DNA of 64,000 nt from Pogostemon cablin. Taxonomy: Eukaryota > Streptophyta > Magnoliopsida > Lamiales > Lamiaceae. The notes under the pieces are model-generated. The model was given only the letters and a program-made list of their open reading frames with translations. It was not told where the DNA came from and ran no database searches. Every line of letters begins with the position of its first letter. The stretch's first letter is position 1. Both the position numbers and the translations under genes were made by a program. The stretch lies in the NCBI GenBank assembly GCA_023678885.1, contig CM042955.1, positions 39,585,088-39,649,087 of the forward strand, written 5' to 3'. Of this stretch, positions 36,622-48,454 are shown one piece after another.

Positions 36622-39600
36622 ATACAAAAAGACTATGCTGCCATATCTGCTGCCATACATCTGATTCCCAATCCTACTACTTGACCATCAAAAGCTTTCG
36701 CCTTAAGGTCCTTGTAATAGGATGTACTAGGTTGTCACCCAATGCAATCTTGGCGACAACAACCTTCCCCTTATCATACGATTTCTCATATAAAGTAGTA
36801 CTAGCGCTAAATGTGTTTAAGTTTCTTATGGGCTCGTGATTCTTTCAAGTTTGTAACCGCACCACTATTATCACAATAAATTGTGATAACCTTGGACAAA
36901 CTCAGAATCACATCTAAGTCCATTACGAAGTTACTAGAACCACATAGATACGTTGGCTGCCATAAGGCTCTAATATTATCATTTTTCTATAGTGGAGTCC
37001 GAAATATATTTCTATATAACACTCCTCCATTTCATGGATCTACTTCGCAAATTAAACACACAACCTTGAGGAGTATTAACCATCAAGAAGTAATGAATCT
37101 GTCCGGTAAGCCTACATATAATTTCCTGTCCTTCTCAGGTACTTCAAATATGTCTTACCACAGTTCATCATTCTTGTTCTGGGTTACCTTGATACCTACT
37201 GTGTATGCCATTGGTAATACAGATATCCAATCTAGTGCATAGTTTGCATACATGAGGTTTCCTAATGCCAAAGCATAAGGAACCGCCTTCATTAGCTTTA
37301 TCTACTTTTGTGCCATAGGACACTTTTTGTGCTTTAAAAAACTTTCTAGGAGTTGCATGCTAAAACGAGTAAGGATTGTATCATTTCATGAAGCTCAAGA
37401 TAAGCACAACATCCTTTCTTGTGATCCTTATCACCATGATCGCAAGGATATATTTTGCTTTTCTTAAGTTCATTTCATAACGCTTTATCAACCATACCCA
37501 TATGCCCGACAGTACTCTTTAATTGTCTCCAATGAGCAAGATACCATCTATGTACATACAAGAAATACCACCACGTTTCTATCACTCTTATCAATACACA
37601 AGACCCATCCGAGAATTGATTAAATCCATAAGACTGGATTTTCTTATCAAAATGGATGTTCCATGATGTTGAAGCTTGATTTAGTCCATCGATGGACACT
37701 TTTAATCTTACACTCAAAATTCTCTTAGCCCTATGTAATGAATCCATCAGGTGGCTTCACATAGATGTTTTCCTCAAGACTTCCAATCAGGAATGCTGTC
37801 TTGACATCTATTTGTTGTACCTCATAATCAAAATGAGCAGCAACAGATAAAAGAGCCCAGATCTACATAGGCATAGCTATTGGCGAACAGGTTTCCTCAT
37901 AATCGAACCCTTTCTTTCTGAGTATACCTTTTCCCAACAAGCTCTGCTTCCAAGGTTTTTACCTTACCGTATGATCCTCTTTTATTTTGTATGACTACTT
38001 GCTATGGCTTTTACACCATTAAGTGATCCTACATATACCCAGATTAGATATAGAATCCATAGATTTTATTTTAAAATTCATTGTAACATACTAAGATTCC
38101 GCATTTCGATCTTGTAGTGCTTCGTCGTGTCCATGGGTTAATTTCATGTTTACTAGGGACCAAGTCTCACGACTCTCCCAAAATATAAATCTATTCGATT
38201 GTAAAATGACTCTCCCGCTACGACAAGGCACTACATGCAATTGTGTATCAGATGCGACATGCGATGCAGTTTACTTGTAGTATATCCTCTTGTACTATTG
38301 GTACTATACTTTGTGTTTTCCTTCTCACACCTTTAGAATAACTTATTCATAGGTTTGTGGTTTATTTCATTGTCCTTTTCCAAAAATCTAGTGTTTGTAT
38401 TAACAATCACCCTTCGATCTTTTGGACTAAAAAATAAACAACTCTTCATTTTTTTAAATATCCCACAAACAGACAATCATCATATGACATGCTGTTTCTA
38501 GGGCATACTCATAAATTTAGTAATTCCAAATAACTCGTCTTCTATCTAACCATTTCTATAAGAGTCATATTCCTTCTTTCCACCACACCATACAGCTGGG
38601 GTATGCCCGGTGTAGTTAACTTTGGATGCAATCCTAATCTCTGATAAATAGCTCCTAACTATCATATGAGGTACTCGCCACTACGATCAGATCGTAGTGA
38701 CTTAATATACTTTCCATAACTCTTCACTGCATAAGCCATGCACTTCTTGATTTAATCATAGTACTCAGACTTGTAGTGCATCAAATAAATATATCGGTAT
38801 CTAGAATAATCATCGAATATTCATAACCGCCTCTCGCCGGGATAATACTAGGATCGCATAAATCAGAATGAACCAATTCCAACATATCTTAACATGACTC
38901 TATATCCCTTTGCCTTGTAGAGGCAATTTATCATATTCACTTCCAAGTATGACTCACAAGTTCGATAGTTTCCACTTCCAATAAACCTAATGGTTCATCG
39001 GCTATCAACTTTTGAATCGTACTTAAGAAAAATGATCTAGTCTTAGATGCCAAAGGTATGTTTAGTTCATGTCCGAAGGTTCCTTTCTCTTACTAAGATT
39101 AGAAGATGCATTATTAATTACTAGTTGTTGCATCGTGAGAGAAACATGATTTAAGAGTGTACAAATCGTCATTAATTTACCACAACAGATTATAGCTCCA
39201 TCCTACATTATAATGACCATTTCATTTAAACACAATAGAGTTTCCATCCATAAATGCATAGAAACCGAAATGAAATTCTTTCTATGCAAATATATATAAA
39301 GATAATTTCTCAAAATCAAATGTTTATTCCTATCATAAGATAGATAAGCAACTCCCACTGCAACAACCACTACTTCCGCAGCTTTACCCATGTCCATAGT
39401 AATCTCATCATCACTTAGTTATAAATATTTACCGACTCTGGTATCTACACACAACATGTAAGTAAACGCCATCACTAATCATGCTTCAACAACTAGTGAA
39501 TAAGATACTAACCTTGTTCACTTCTTGATGAAAATGGCTTTGCTTCACCACATGTTTTGTCAGAAGTTCCCTACCGTATATAACTTGTTGTAATTCAGGT

Positions 39601-39740
39601 GAAACTTGCTCAAAACATCTTGGCAAATTATGGAGAATAAATTGATCTAGGTTTTCCTTTAATCTCTACTCCAAGTTTTTTCAATTCATTCATCAAGTTT
39701 AACCTTATGACTCAATGATTAAGAGTCGGTTGTCCTTTAG
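36622..39740 (-). pseudogene. Element C gag-PR-IN-RT-RNaseH, decayed copia polyprotein
   Basis: Right to left: gag remnants (39700-39500), protease with DTG changed to DTR (about 39432), integrase (38990-38320), RT (37950-37250) and RNase H (37190-36783). Unlike the other copies, C keeps the integrase second Asp (RSD, codon 38688-38686), the integrase Glu (VVERRN, near 38580), and a sense Gly codon (37745-37743) where the others have a TGA stop in RT. RT has its own lesions: YIDG at 37554-37543 with a 1-bp deletion beside it. Compared with A' the sequence between gag and the leader is shortened by roughly 400 bp. Confidence 0.82.
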
Positions 39741-39749
39741 CCATGATAT

Positions 39750-40958
39750 TGTTGGATTGTATACTAAATGTCTAGCTTTTTGTATGAACAATGTTATAAC
39801 AATTTATTTGAAATGAGAATCATATGATCAAATGATTGTGTCTTATAATTTATTTATATGTACGATACAATAGTCCAGTTATTTATGATTTATTTATATA
39901 TACCACTTGAGATCGTTCGACTTATACTGACTTATAGGAAAATTTGATCTCAGTTATTATGGATGTTCGTGCTCTTAATCCCTATACAATAACCTCGATA
40001 CGTAAGGTAGTATGTATTTCTTTGATTCATCAATTGGTGAGATTTACATGTATTAAATCAACAAACTCGGTGAGTTGGGAAATAGTGCTGTCTCTATGGT
40101 GTGCTGTTGATTGTAGAAGGAATCTATGTCCGACATAGGTGGATGATGTCCCTTTGAGGAGCTCATAAGGATTATCGTGTAAACCCTGCAGGTGGATTTA
40201 TTCCGGCATGATAATGAGGTTGAGTGGTACTACTCTCGGATGAGATATTAATTAATGGAGTTGTCAATAACTTAATTATATAATGGACATTGTATATCTT
40301 AAACATGGGGAGACTAACGGGCTCATAATAAGAAGGAGCCAATAGCGTAATTATGGGATTAGAACGGTAGTGCAGTAATAATATTTTAGTGGTATATATT
40401 GTTATTATTGGACTTAAGTATAAGCTTTGGGCTAAGCTTGGATACTTAAGCCCAATGCAGGCCCAACTCTAATTTCTTCTCCTGGTCCCTGTTGCAGCCC
40501 ATATATAAGTCATCTCAGCTGTCCGAAAACCCTAATCAACTGTTTAATCACTCCTGACACTGTGAGAAGAGTGAGGGAATAACATATCTCAAAGATCATT
40601 GCCCACACGATGTCGAGATTGGACTTGGAAATACAGCAGAAGACCGGAAGGTTGTTTGCTACTGCTGTCCATTAATTTGCATGATTTTTATAAATTTGTA
40701 CAGAACTCAGAACTATTTGTTTGATATCTAATGGAAAGCCACTGAAGAGAGGATCTTTTTGGCGCGTAGATCACTCAAATCAGAGATCAGACGAGAGAGT
40801 TATGCCCAAAACGGTGAGGCTGTGAAGCCTGCCGGTAGAATTCACCTTCTTCAACATACCCTGGTAAAAGATACGTTTCTTTGATTTCTTCATTCCGCTG
40901 AATTAGAAATGTATGAAACCCTAACAGTTCACATTAACCAAACGATTGAACACCAACA
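39750..40958 (+). repeat. Solo copia LTR D inside element C
   Basis: Plus-strand LTR starting TGTTGGATTGTATAC and ending GAACACCAACA, with no internal region on either side. C's pre-gag sequence stops before it and resumes after it, at AATAGCAGTGACTCCG. About 200 bp of the LTR middle is deleted near 39895. Flanking 5-mers GATAT and ACAAT do not match well, so the event may be a decayed solo LTR or have involved a deletion. Confidence 0.85.
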
Positions 40959-41383
40959 ACAATTTAATAGCAGTGACTCCGTTGGGGAGGATACATATTA
41001 ATTGCACTTAAGTGTATACCATTATTTGATATTAAGTACGTTACCCGTACATGCTTTACAATTTCTATCCATCTTCCTAAGCATACCTAGGGTGAATACA
41101 ACCAACTGAATCAATAATTTAGATACAACGATACAATCTGCATTTTAATTCTATCCGCTATGTGATTTAGGGATAGCATCCTTGATTCAAAATGTAGAGC
41201 ATTCATTTTCATCCATGTTTGACAAAGTGCTGCCCATGGCTGACCATTCACGGGTGGTCCCCACCGCGGCTAATACACATCTGGTCTCTCTTCACACTGA
41301 ATCGGTGACTTCTAGGTCCAAAGACACCACGCCACACTCTTATATTTAGGCGGCTCTATAATTGGCTTCAAAAACTATAAAAG

Positions 41384-42328
41384 ATGTTATTCGAGATGGC
41401 ACTGATTCGTCCTCAGTCTTTCCTTTTGTCCGTGATGGCGATACCATCTCTATTTTGGTGGAAAAATCCTATTCGACATAGAATCCACTCTTGCTCGTCC
41501 CTGGTTACTTTTCGGTTGCTGCTAGAAAGTGGCCAGAAACCGCTTAAAACTGATGACCTTGTTGTTAAGCTTAAATCTCTTTGGGTGATTTCAGATCTAT
41601 CCATTGTTCCTCTGGGTAAGGGCTTCTTCAATGTGCTTATTCCCGCCGCATCTCATCGACATATTATTTTATAGAGACGTAGTTTTGATTTTGGTTCGGG
41701 TATGGTTCGTGTCCAGCCTTGGTCGCCTGCCTTCAATCCTTACCAAGTAAAATCCTCTGTTGTTACAACTTGGATCCATATTTTTGAGCTCCCCTTCGAG
41801 CTCTGGATAGAGAGGACTATTAAATCGGTTGCCTCTACTATCGAAACTCCCTTGCGAATTGACGAGTGCACGTTAAGCCGCTCTTTGGGATGATTTTCTC
41901 GCGTTTTGGTTGAGATTGATAAGGCGAACCACATCTCAGAACTGGTTTCTTTGAACACAGTGTCCCACTCCTTTTAGGTATCTATAGGATATGAGAATCT
42001 GCCCTTATTTTGCACCGGTTGTAATAATTTAGGGCATATTATGGATGATTGTAAGAAGCAGAAGCATAAACGTGCTCCTGTTGATATTAACCCTCAAGCC
42101 CGTAATGTCAACAAATGGAGAGCGAAGCATCCTGCCCAAGTGGATTCCGGTGATGGTGCGTCTTCTGGTTTGCCTGGTCAGAATCAGATTGGTATGCAGA
42201 ATGCGTCCCCTGCTCCTGATCAAGAGAAAGCTTCCAAGGGCCGCTTGGATGCAGCTAGTCCTCTACTTGCTGCTTCTTTAAACCATTTGGAGGCCCACAA
42301 TTGGAGAAGTCCACACGCCCTCAAATAA
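41384..42328 (+). pseudogene. DUF4283-like plus CCHC zinc-knuckle protein fragment (LINE ORF1-like), decayed
   Basis: A single plus frame runs through three in-frame stops (near 41672, 41891 and 41976). The first part has LKSLWVISDLSIVPLGKGFFNV and FGSGMVRVQPWSPAFNPY, typical of the plant DUF4283 domain (Pfam PF14111). Next comes TWIHIFELPFELW, then the zinc knuckle YENLPLFCTGCNNLGHIMDDC (CX2CX4HX4C, codons 42011-42052) of the zf-CCHC_4 type, then a basic Pro/Gln-rich tail. In plants this pair occurs in ORF1 of L1-type LINEs and in related host genes. No endonuclease or RT follows. It sits on the opposite strand to C, inside C's leader, with borders near 41037 and 42302. No poly-A tail was seen. 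Confidence 0.8.
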
Positions 42329-42580
42329 TTTTCTATAATCATCAATTATTATTTGTACCAATGATCCGCAAATAAAACTCATCCATTAGGAGGAAGGCAC
42401 TATAGCCGACTCACAAGTTCATGTGCATCATATTACAAATAATAATTATTTAATGAAATTTATTCCAGTGATCCACAAATAAAACTCATTCGTTGGAGAG
42501 GAATGCACTATAGCCGACTCATAAGCTTACTTGCATCACACAATAAATCAACAATGGAGGCCACGGGATTTATTAACTAA

Positions 42581-42594
42581 TCCCTCTCCCACTT
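42581..42594 (-). promoter_or_regulatory. Internal (leader) polypurine tract of C
   Basis: Minus strand AAGTGGGAGAGGGA, aligned with the leader tracts of A, A', B, F and G. Confidence 0.55.
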
Positions 42595-42789
42595 AGTTAT
42601 TTAACAAGAGGGTTTTTGCATGCATACAATATATCATATATAATACGCAACGTAGCATGCTCCTATTACGGCAAATAAGGCAGTAAATCATGAAAAATCA
42701 TGCATACGTATTATAACAATAATCAAATATTAAATCAATTATAGCAATTATATATCAGCAAATTCGATTGTTCGCCACCAAGTACGAAT

Positions 42790-43250
42790 GTGAGCAAAGA
42801 CTTCCATATTATCAAATTTCAAAACTCTCCGGATTATCAAATTATAAAAAATTTCTAGATTATCAAATTTTAGAAAATCTCCAAATTATCAATTTTTCAA
42901 ATATTTCCAGATTATCAAATTTTCAAATATTTCCAGATTATCAAATTTTCGAAAACTTTCAGATTATCAAATTTTCAAAATTTCCAGACTACCAAATTTT
43001 CAAAAATTTCCAAATTATCAAATTATCGAAAACTTTCAGATTATCATATTTTCAAATTTCCAAATTATCAAATTTCCAAATTATCAAATTTTCAATAATA
43101 TCCAGACTATCAAATTTTCGAAACTTCTACATTATTATATTTTTGAAAACTTCCAGATTATCAAATTTTAAAAAATTTCCAGATTATCAAATTTTTGATA
43201 ACTTCCAGATTATCAAATTTTTAAAATTTTCAGATCATCAAATTTTCGAA
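42790..43250. repeat. AT-rich tandem array of about 26-27 bp in the leader of C
   Basis: About 16 imperfect units around ATTATCAAATTTTCAAA...TTTCCAG. It runs into a short ATCGATATCGACC repeat (43250-43360). The array leaves a long plus-strand frame open, which is an artefact. The unit is related to the few GATAATCTGGA copies in the leader of A. Confidence 0.88.
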
Positions 43251-43708
43251 ACTATCGATATCGACCGTCGATATCGTCCAGATTATCGAAATCATCGATA
43301 TCGACCAGATTATCAAAATTATCAATATCGATCAGATTATCAAAATCATCGATATCGACACATATATAACAATAATAAACAATTAAATCAATTATGACAG
43401 TTATATATCACGAATTTAAATCGCCACTAAATAAGGAAGTCATGTCCGACACTCCAGCTGTTAAACCGACGCCTTACGCAACAAATAGAATTGCTTGCAC
43501 CCTAAGTCGTTCATCAGCTGTGATCCGCCGTGTTGTACCGCCGTCAAGCGTTTAGGGTATCTAAGTATAACAATTAATATTCAATTCCTAATCCACTTAT
43601 ATAATATCCAAATAGGGTATACAAGCATAACACAAAATATACCTAAACCCTTTCACCATTGGCACATAAACCCCAACCTAACATTTCATGCTTCACCATG
43701 AAACCGAA

Positions 43709-43720
43709 GCTCTGATACCA
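43709..43720 (-). promoter_or_regulatory. Primer-binding site of C
   Basis: Minus strand TGGTATCAGAGC, 2 bp from the LTR. Confidence 0.88.
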
Positions 43721-43722
43721 AT

Positions 43723-45033
43723 TGTTGGCTTTCGATCATTTGATTAACGTGAACCATTTGGGTTCCATGCAATTCTATATCTGCGGAAGCGAGAATATAA
43801 AATATGCATTACCTCTCATCCAATCTCTGATTTGAGTGATTTTTGCCCCAAAACGATCTTTTCTTCTGTGGCTTTCCATCCATGTATCACACCACTAGTT
43901 TTGATTTCCATAAAAATTCAGAGAAATCATGGAAATTGATGATCAGGTAGCTGAAAATGACCTCTCGATCTTCTGTTGTATTTCTAATCCACGTCTTGAC
44001 GTTGTGTGGGCAACAATCTCGAAGATGAACTCAATCTGCAATCCTAATATGCTTTCTCACATTTTTAGACGTGTAATCTATATTCCGGATTGATGAGATT
44101 GACTATTATATAGACTACAACAGGGATCAGGAGGAGAAATTAGGGTTTGGCCCTCCCATTGGGCTTAAGTATTCAAGTTTAGCCCAAAACTTATACTTAA
44201 GTCCAATAATAATAAATAAGTCCACTAAAGAAATATTATTGCATTGCCACTCTAATCCCAAATTACGTTATGGGCTACTTCTTATTATGAGCACGTTAGT
44301 CTCCCCATGTTTAAGATTCAATGCCCATTAATTAATTGTTACTGACAACTCCATTAATTAATATATTTATCGAGAGTAGTACCACTCAACCTTATTATCA
44401 TGCCAGAATAAATCCACCTGCAGGGTTTAGACGATAATCATTATGAGTTCCTCAAGGGGACATCATCAGCCAATTTCATTAGGACACAGATTCCTTCTAC
44501 AGTCAACAGCACACCATAGAGACAGTATCATCTCCCGACTCACCAAGCATATTGATTTAATAATTAAATCTCACCCATTGATGAAGCAAGGAAATAAATA
44601 CTGGCTTACGTGTCGAACGATCTCATAGCGGTTCTGCTCCATAATAACATAGATCAAGTTTTATTATATAGTCAGTATAAATCGAATGATCTCATAACGG
44701 TTCTGCTCAATACACACAAAGTTCACTAGTGCAATTTTATAGTCAAGACAGACTAATGCCAAATCACACTATAACCATACTGTCTATCTCGATTGTGAGC
44801 ATCTGTTTATACTTTATAAGTCTATCTCGATTGTGAACATCTGTTTATACTTTATAAGGAGCCAATAATGTGATCTTTCGTGTGACGCCGTACACCATGT
44901 TATTTACAGTATTAAGTGATGAATGGACTTTTGCAACAACATTGTTGCAATGTTTGATCACATGATTCTCATTTCAAATATTGTCAAAACATTGTTCATA
45001 CAAAAAGCTAGACTTTTAGTATATAATCCAACA
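43723..45033 (-). repeat. Element C 5' LTR (right copy)
   Basis: Plus-strand start TGTTGGCTTTCGATC and end TAATCCAACA. A duplicated TCTATCTCGATTGTGA block (44784-44840) and a duplicated TCGAA/TGATCTCAT..CGGTTCTGCTC block (44617-44708) lie within it. Confidence 0.88.
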
Positions 45034-46510
45034 GTGGCATCTCATCCCTTTTACTTATATTTCCCATTTTTGACATCTATCGCATGTCGCTACATAGGAT
45101 TCACAATCTTTAAACAAGAAAGTTCAATACAAAGCGGATTGAAGTACCTTAGCTACTGTCTCTTGGGCTCCAAAGTGCCCTCCGTTAGGTTGTGCATGGA
45201 AAAAATCAAGTACGCTCTCCATCTCCATCTTGGGCACACGCATACGGATGATAGAATCCGTACAAATCTTGTACACAAACCTTTAGGAATTTTACCTGAT
45301 GCAATGTAATTGACATAATCAGCATACCATGGATCCATTCCTTGAGCAGCGACTACACAAGCTTTCTCCGCTTCTTCAGCAAACATCGCCATTATCTTCT
45401 CATCAGGGAACATCTCTTCAATATATTCAAAAGAATCATCACAATGATATCTTGTCTCTAACCTTAATAGGTGATCCGCCAACACATTCTTCGTACCTTT
45501 CTTATATCGGATCTCCATATCAAATTCTTTCAGAAGAAGGATCCATCTTATAATCATGGGCTTCGCTTCCTTCTTCTCCATCAACTACTAGATCGCAGAA
45601 TGATCTGTGCAGACAATAGTCTTCATCCCACCAAATACTGTCGAAACTTATTGAATGCATACACAACAGCCAAAAACTCCTTCTCAGTGACAGTGTAGTT
45701 TTTTATGCTGCATCAAAAGACTTACTCGCATAGTAGATTGCGCATAATTTCTTCTCCTTAAAGTGCCCAAGCACCACTCCAAGTGCTAGGTCACAGCCAC
45801 CACACATAAGTACGAATGACTGATTCCAATCCGGTGTGATCAAGATAGGTGCAGTTATACGTGGCTCCTTCAAAACTTAAAAACTTGTTAGACATATATC
45901 ATCATAATTAAAAGAAACATCCTTTTCAAGTAAGTTAGACAAAGGCTTGGAGTATTTTTAGAAGTCTTTGATAAATCTTCTATAAAATCTTGCGTGTCCA
46001 AAGAAAGACTGCACTCCTTTCTCATTAGTAGGTAGTTAAAGTTTCTCAATCGCCACCACTTTAGCTCTATCAATTTGCAATCCTTTGGCCGAAACATGAT
46101 GCCCCAAAACAAACTCATCTTTCATCATGAAGTGACACTTCTCCCAATTCAAGACAAGATTAGTTTCTTGACATCTCTTCAAAATAGTAGATATGTTAGA
46201 CAAACAGATATCAAAGGAGGAACCAAACACAGAAAAATCATTCATAAACACCTCCATAATCTTTTCTATCAACCCATGAAAAATGGCAATCATTCACCTT
46301 TGGAAAGTAGCAGGCGCATTACACAATCCAAATGGCATATTCCTAAAATCAAAGGTTCCATAAGGGCGAGTAAAAGTAGTCTTTTCTTGATCCTTGGGTG
46401 CAATCGTGATTTTATTATAACCCGAGTACACCCATCCAAGAAGCAATAAAACTCATACCCTGCAAAATGATCTAACATTTGATCCATGAAAGAAAGAGGG
46501 AAGTGGTCTT
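45034..46510 (-). pseudogene. Athila-type RT, RNase H and H2C2 finger, decayed (Athila copy 2)
   Basis: Right to left: RT from FMDQMLDHFAGYEFYCFLDG (46500-46440), through the catalytic motif FMNDFSVFG (family F-M-D-D, first Asp changed to Asn, about 46250-46220), then VLNWEKCHFM and KGVQSFFGHARFYRRFIKDF. RNase H has VCTDHSAI (about 45600) and MIIRWILLLKEFDMEIRYKKGTKN. A linker is followed by an H2C2 finger (CESYVATCDRC, about 45090-45060). Multiple stops and shifts occur. RT is cut at 46510 by LTR fragment E, just before the KDHFPL-type segment; the rest of RT and gag is not in the window. The gene continues at 35261 after element C. Confidence 0.88.
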
Positions 46511-47110
46511 TGTTGCCATTTGGATCATTTGGTTAACGTGAACCGTTAGAGTTCTATACATTTCTAAATCAGCGAAAGCAAGAAATCATAGTAACATGTT
46601 ATCTTTCCTCAGGGTATGTTGAAGAAAAAAAATTCTCATCGACAGCCTGTGCAGCCTTACGACTATGGGTATAACTTCCTCATCTTATCTTATTTTTGAG
46701 TTATCTATACACCAAAATGATTCTCTTTTCCGTGGCTTTCCATTGGAATATCACAAATATAGTTTGGACTTACACACGATTTTAAAAAAATCATGGAAGT
46801 TGACGGATAGAAACAACAAATGACCTTCTGGTCTTCTATTGTATTCCTAAGCCACGTCTTGACTTTATGTGTGCAACGATCTACAAAACAATCTCAGTCT
46901 ACAACCCTAATTTGTCTTTCACATGTTTAGGCGTGTAAAACTTATTTTCGGATTGATGAGATTGGCTATTATATAGGCTACAACAAGGACCAGGAGGAGA
47001 AATTAGGGTTTGAGCCTCCATTGGACTTAAGCATCCAAGTTTATCCCAAAATTTATACTTAAGTCTAATAATAATAAATCAGTCCACTAAAAGTATTATT
47101 GCACTGCCAC
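46511..47110 (-). repeat. Truncated copia LTR E inside Athila copy 2 RT
   Basis: Minus-strand LTR, 3' half only. Plus-strand start TGTTGCCATTTGGATC, then R/U5 and promoter homology up to GCACTGCCAC at 47110, where similarity to other LTRs stops about 600 bp in. The U3 start (CAATCCAACA end) is missing. Confidence 0.82.
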
Positions 47111-47242
47111 TGTTGAGAGTGAAAATAAGCGTATTTTAGTGTTCAATCTAACACTTTTTTGATGAGTATTGTTGTTATATATTAGCACAAGTATCTTATT
47201 TTCAATATATATGAGAAAATGGTGCACTTGAGGTGTTTTATT
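47111..47242. other. Unassigned 132-bp segment
   Basis: AT-rich, begins TGTTGAGAGTGAAAATAAG. It does not resemble any other sequence in the window that I could find. It lies between truncated LTR E and the start of F, and may be host DNA or a fragment of another element. Confidence 0.4.
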
Positions 47243-48440
47243 TATTGGATTATATACTAAAAGTCTAGCTTTAGTATGAACAATGTCATAACAATATTTG
47301 AAATGAGAATCATTGATCAAATGATTACATCTTATAATTTATTTTATATGCATGATGCAATAGTCCATTTACTTTATACTGTAGATAATATGTTGTGCGA
47401 CAACACGCAGAAGATCATATTATCGGTTTCCTTATAAAGTATAAACAGATGCTCACAACTGAGATAGACGGGGACTCTCTATCGGTATGGTTGTAGTGTG
47501 GTTTGTTATTAGCTTGTCTTGGCTATAGAATCACATTAGTGCACTTGTGTGTATTGAGCAGGACCGCCTGAGATCGTTGGACTTATACTGACTTATAGAA
47601 GAACTTGATCTCTGTTATTATGGAAGTTCGTACTCTTAATCCCTATACAATAATCTCGACACGTAGGGCAGTATGTATTTCTTTGATTCATCAATGGGTG
47701 AGATTTAAAAGTATTAAATCAATAAACTTGGTGAGTTGGGAAGTAGTGTTGTCTCTATGGTGTGCTGTTGATTGTAGAAGGAATCTATGTCTGTTATAGG
47801 TTGATGATGTCCCCTTGAGGAGCTCATAAGGTTTATCATGTAAATCTTGCAAGTGAATTAATTTCTGGCATGATAATAAGGTTGAGTGGTACTACTCTCG
47901 AATGAGATATTAATTAATTTGAGTTGTCAGTAACTTAATTAATTAATGGGCATTGTATATCTTAAACATGGGGAGACTATCGGGCTTATAATAAGAAGGA
48001 GCCCGGAACATAATTTTGGGATTGGACGGGTAGTGCAGTAATAATATTTTAATGGACTATATTATTATTACTGGATTTAATTAAAAGCTTTGGGCTAAGC
48101 TTGGTTAATTAAATTCAATTGAGGCCCAGTCCAATTTCTCCTCCTGGTCCCTACTGTAGCCCAAGTATATAAGTCATCTCAGCTCCTGTTAACCCTAAGT
48201 CTGTGCCTCATTTGACATACGGGAGACAACAGAGAGCAGATTGAGAGAACTCTGGGGATTGTTGACCACCCAACACTAGAGTTGACTTTGGGACATACGG
48301 TAGAAGATCAGAGGTGTTCTCTACAGCGATTCATCCTCTACATCAACCCAGAAGTATGGTAAACATATTTTATTGCTTCCGCTGATTGTTTGCCTGTTAT
48401 CCTAACGATCACGTTGATCCACAAGATCCAATTGCCAACA
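47243..48440 (+). repeat. Element F 5' LTR
   Basis: Starts TATTGGATTATATAC (TG decayed to TA) and ends CAATTGCCAACA. Flanked on the left by TTATT. Confidence 0.93.
48085..48173 (+). promoter_or_regulatory. LTR promoter of element F
   Basis: TTTGGGCT, GGCCCAGT and TAGCCCAA, then TATATAAG at 48166-48173, followed by the transcript leader and CTAAGTCTGTGCC. Confidence 0.6.
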
Positions 48441-48442
48441 AT

Positions 48443-48454
48443 TGGTATCAGAGC
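48443..48454 (+). promoter_or_regulatory. Primer-binding site of F
   Basis: TGGTATCAGAGC, perfect match, 2 bp after the LTR. Confidence 0.92.

Larger units (their letters stand above)
40959..43708 (-). other. Element C non-coding leader
   Basis: From right to left: post-primer region, AT-rich tandem array (43250-42790), internal polypurine tract (42594-42581), parts of the duplicated 110-bp module (42550-42340), the foreign DUF4283-like insert (42302-41037) and the conserved block at 41036-40965. No C-encoded gene. Confidence 0.65.
35262..45033 (-). mobile_element. Ty1/copia element C, nested in Athila copy 2
   Basis: Minus-strand copia element. The 3' LTR is 35262-36610 (left), the 5' LTR 43723-45033 (right), the primer-binding site 43709-43720 and the polypurine tract 36611-36621. 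The two LTRs differ by many substitutions and indels, clearly more than those of A, B, F or G, so C is the oldest complete copia element here. Flanking 5-mers TTGGT and GTGGC agree at 3 of 5 positions. The Athila reading frame is compatible across the insertion. C carries nested D and a DUF4283-like fragment, and has lost several hundred bp around gag. Confidence 0.88.

Noticed and set aside
42768..43397. 209-residue open frame rich in DYQIF / FQIIKFS repeats
   Set aside because: It is a read-through of the AT-rich tandem array in the leader of C. Composition and repeat structure explain it, there is no non-repeat domain, and it is antisense to the element.
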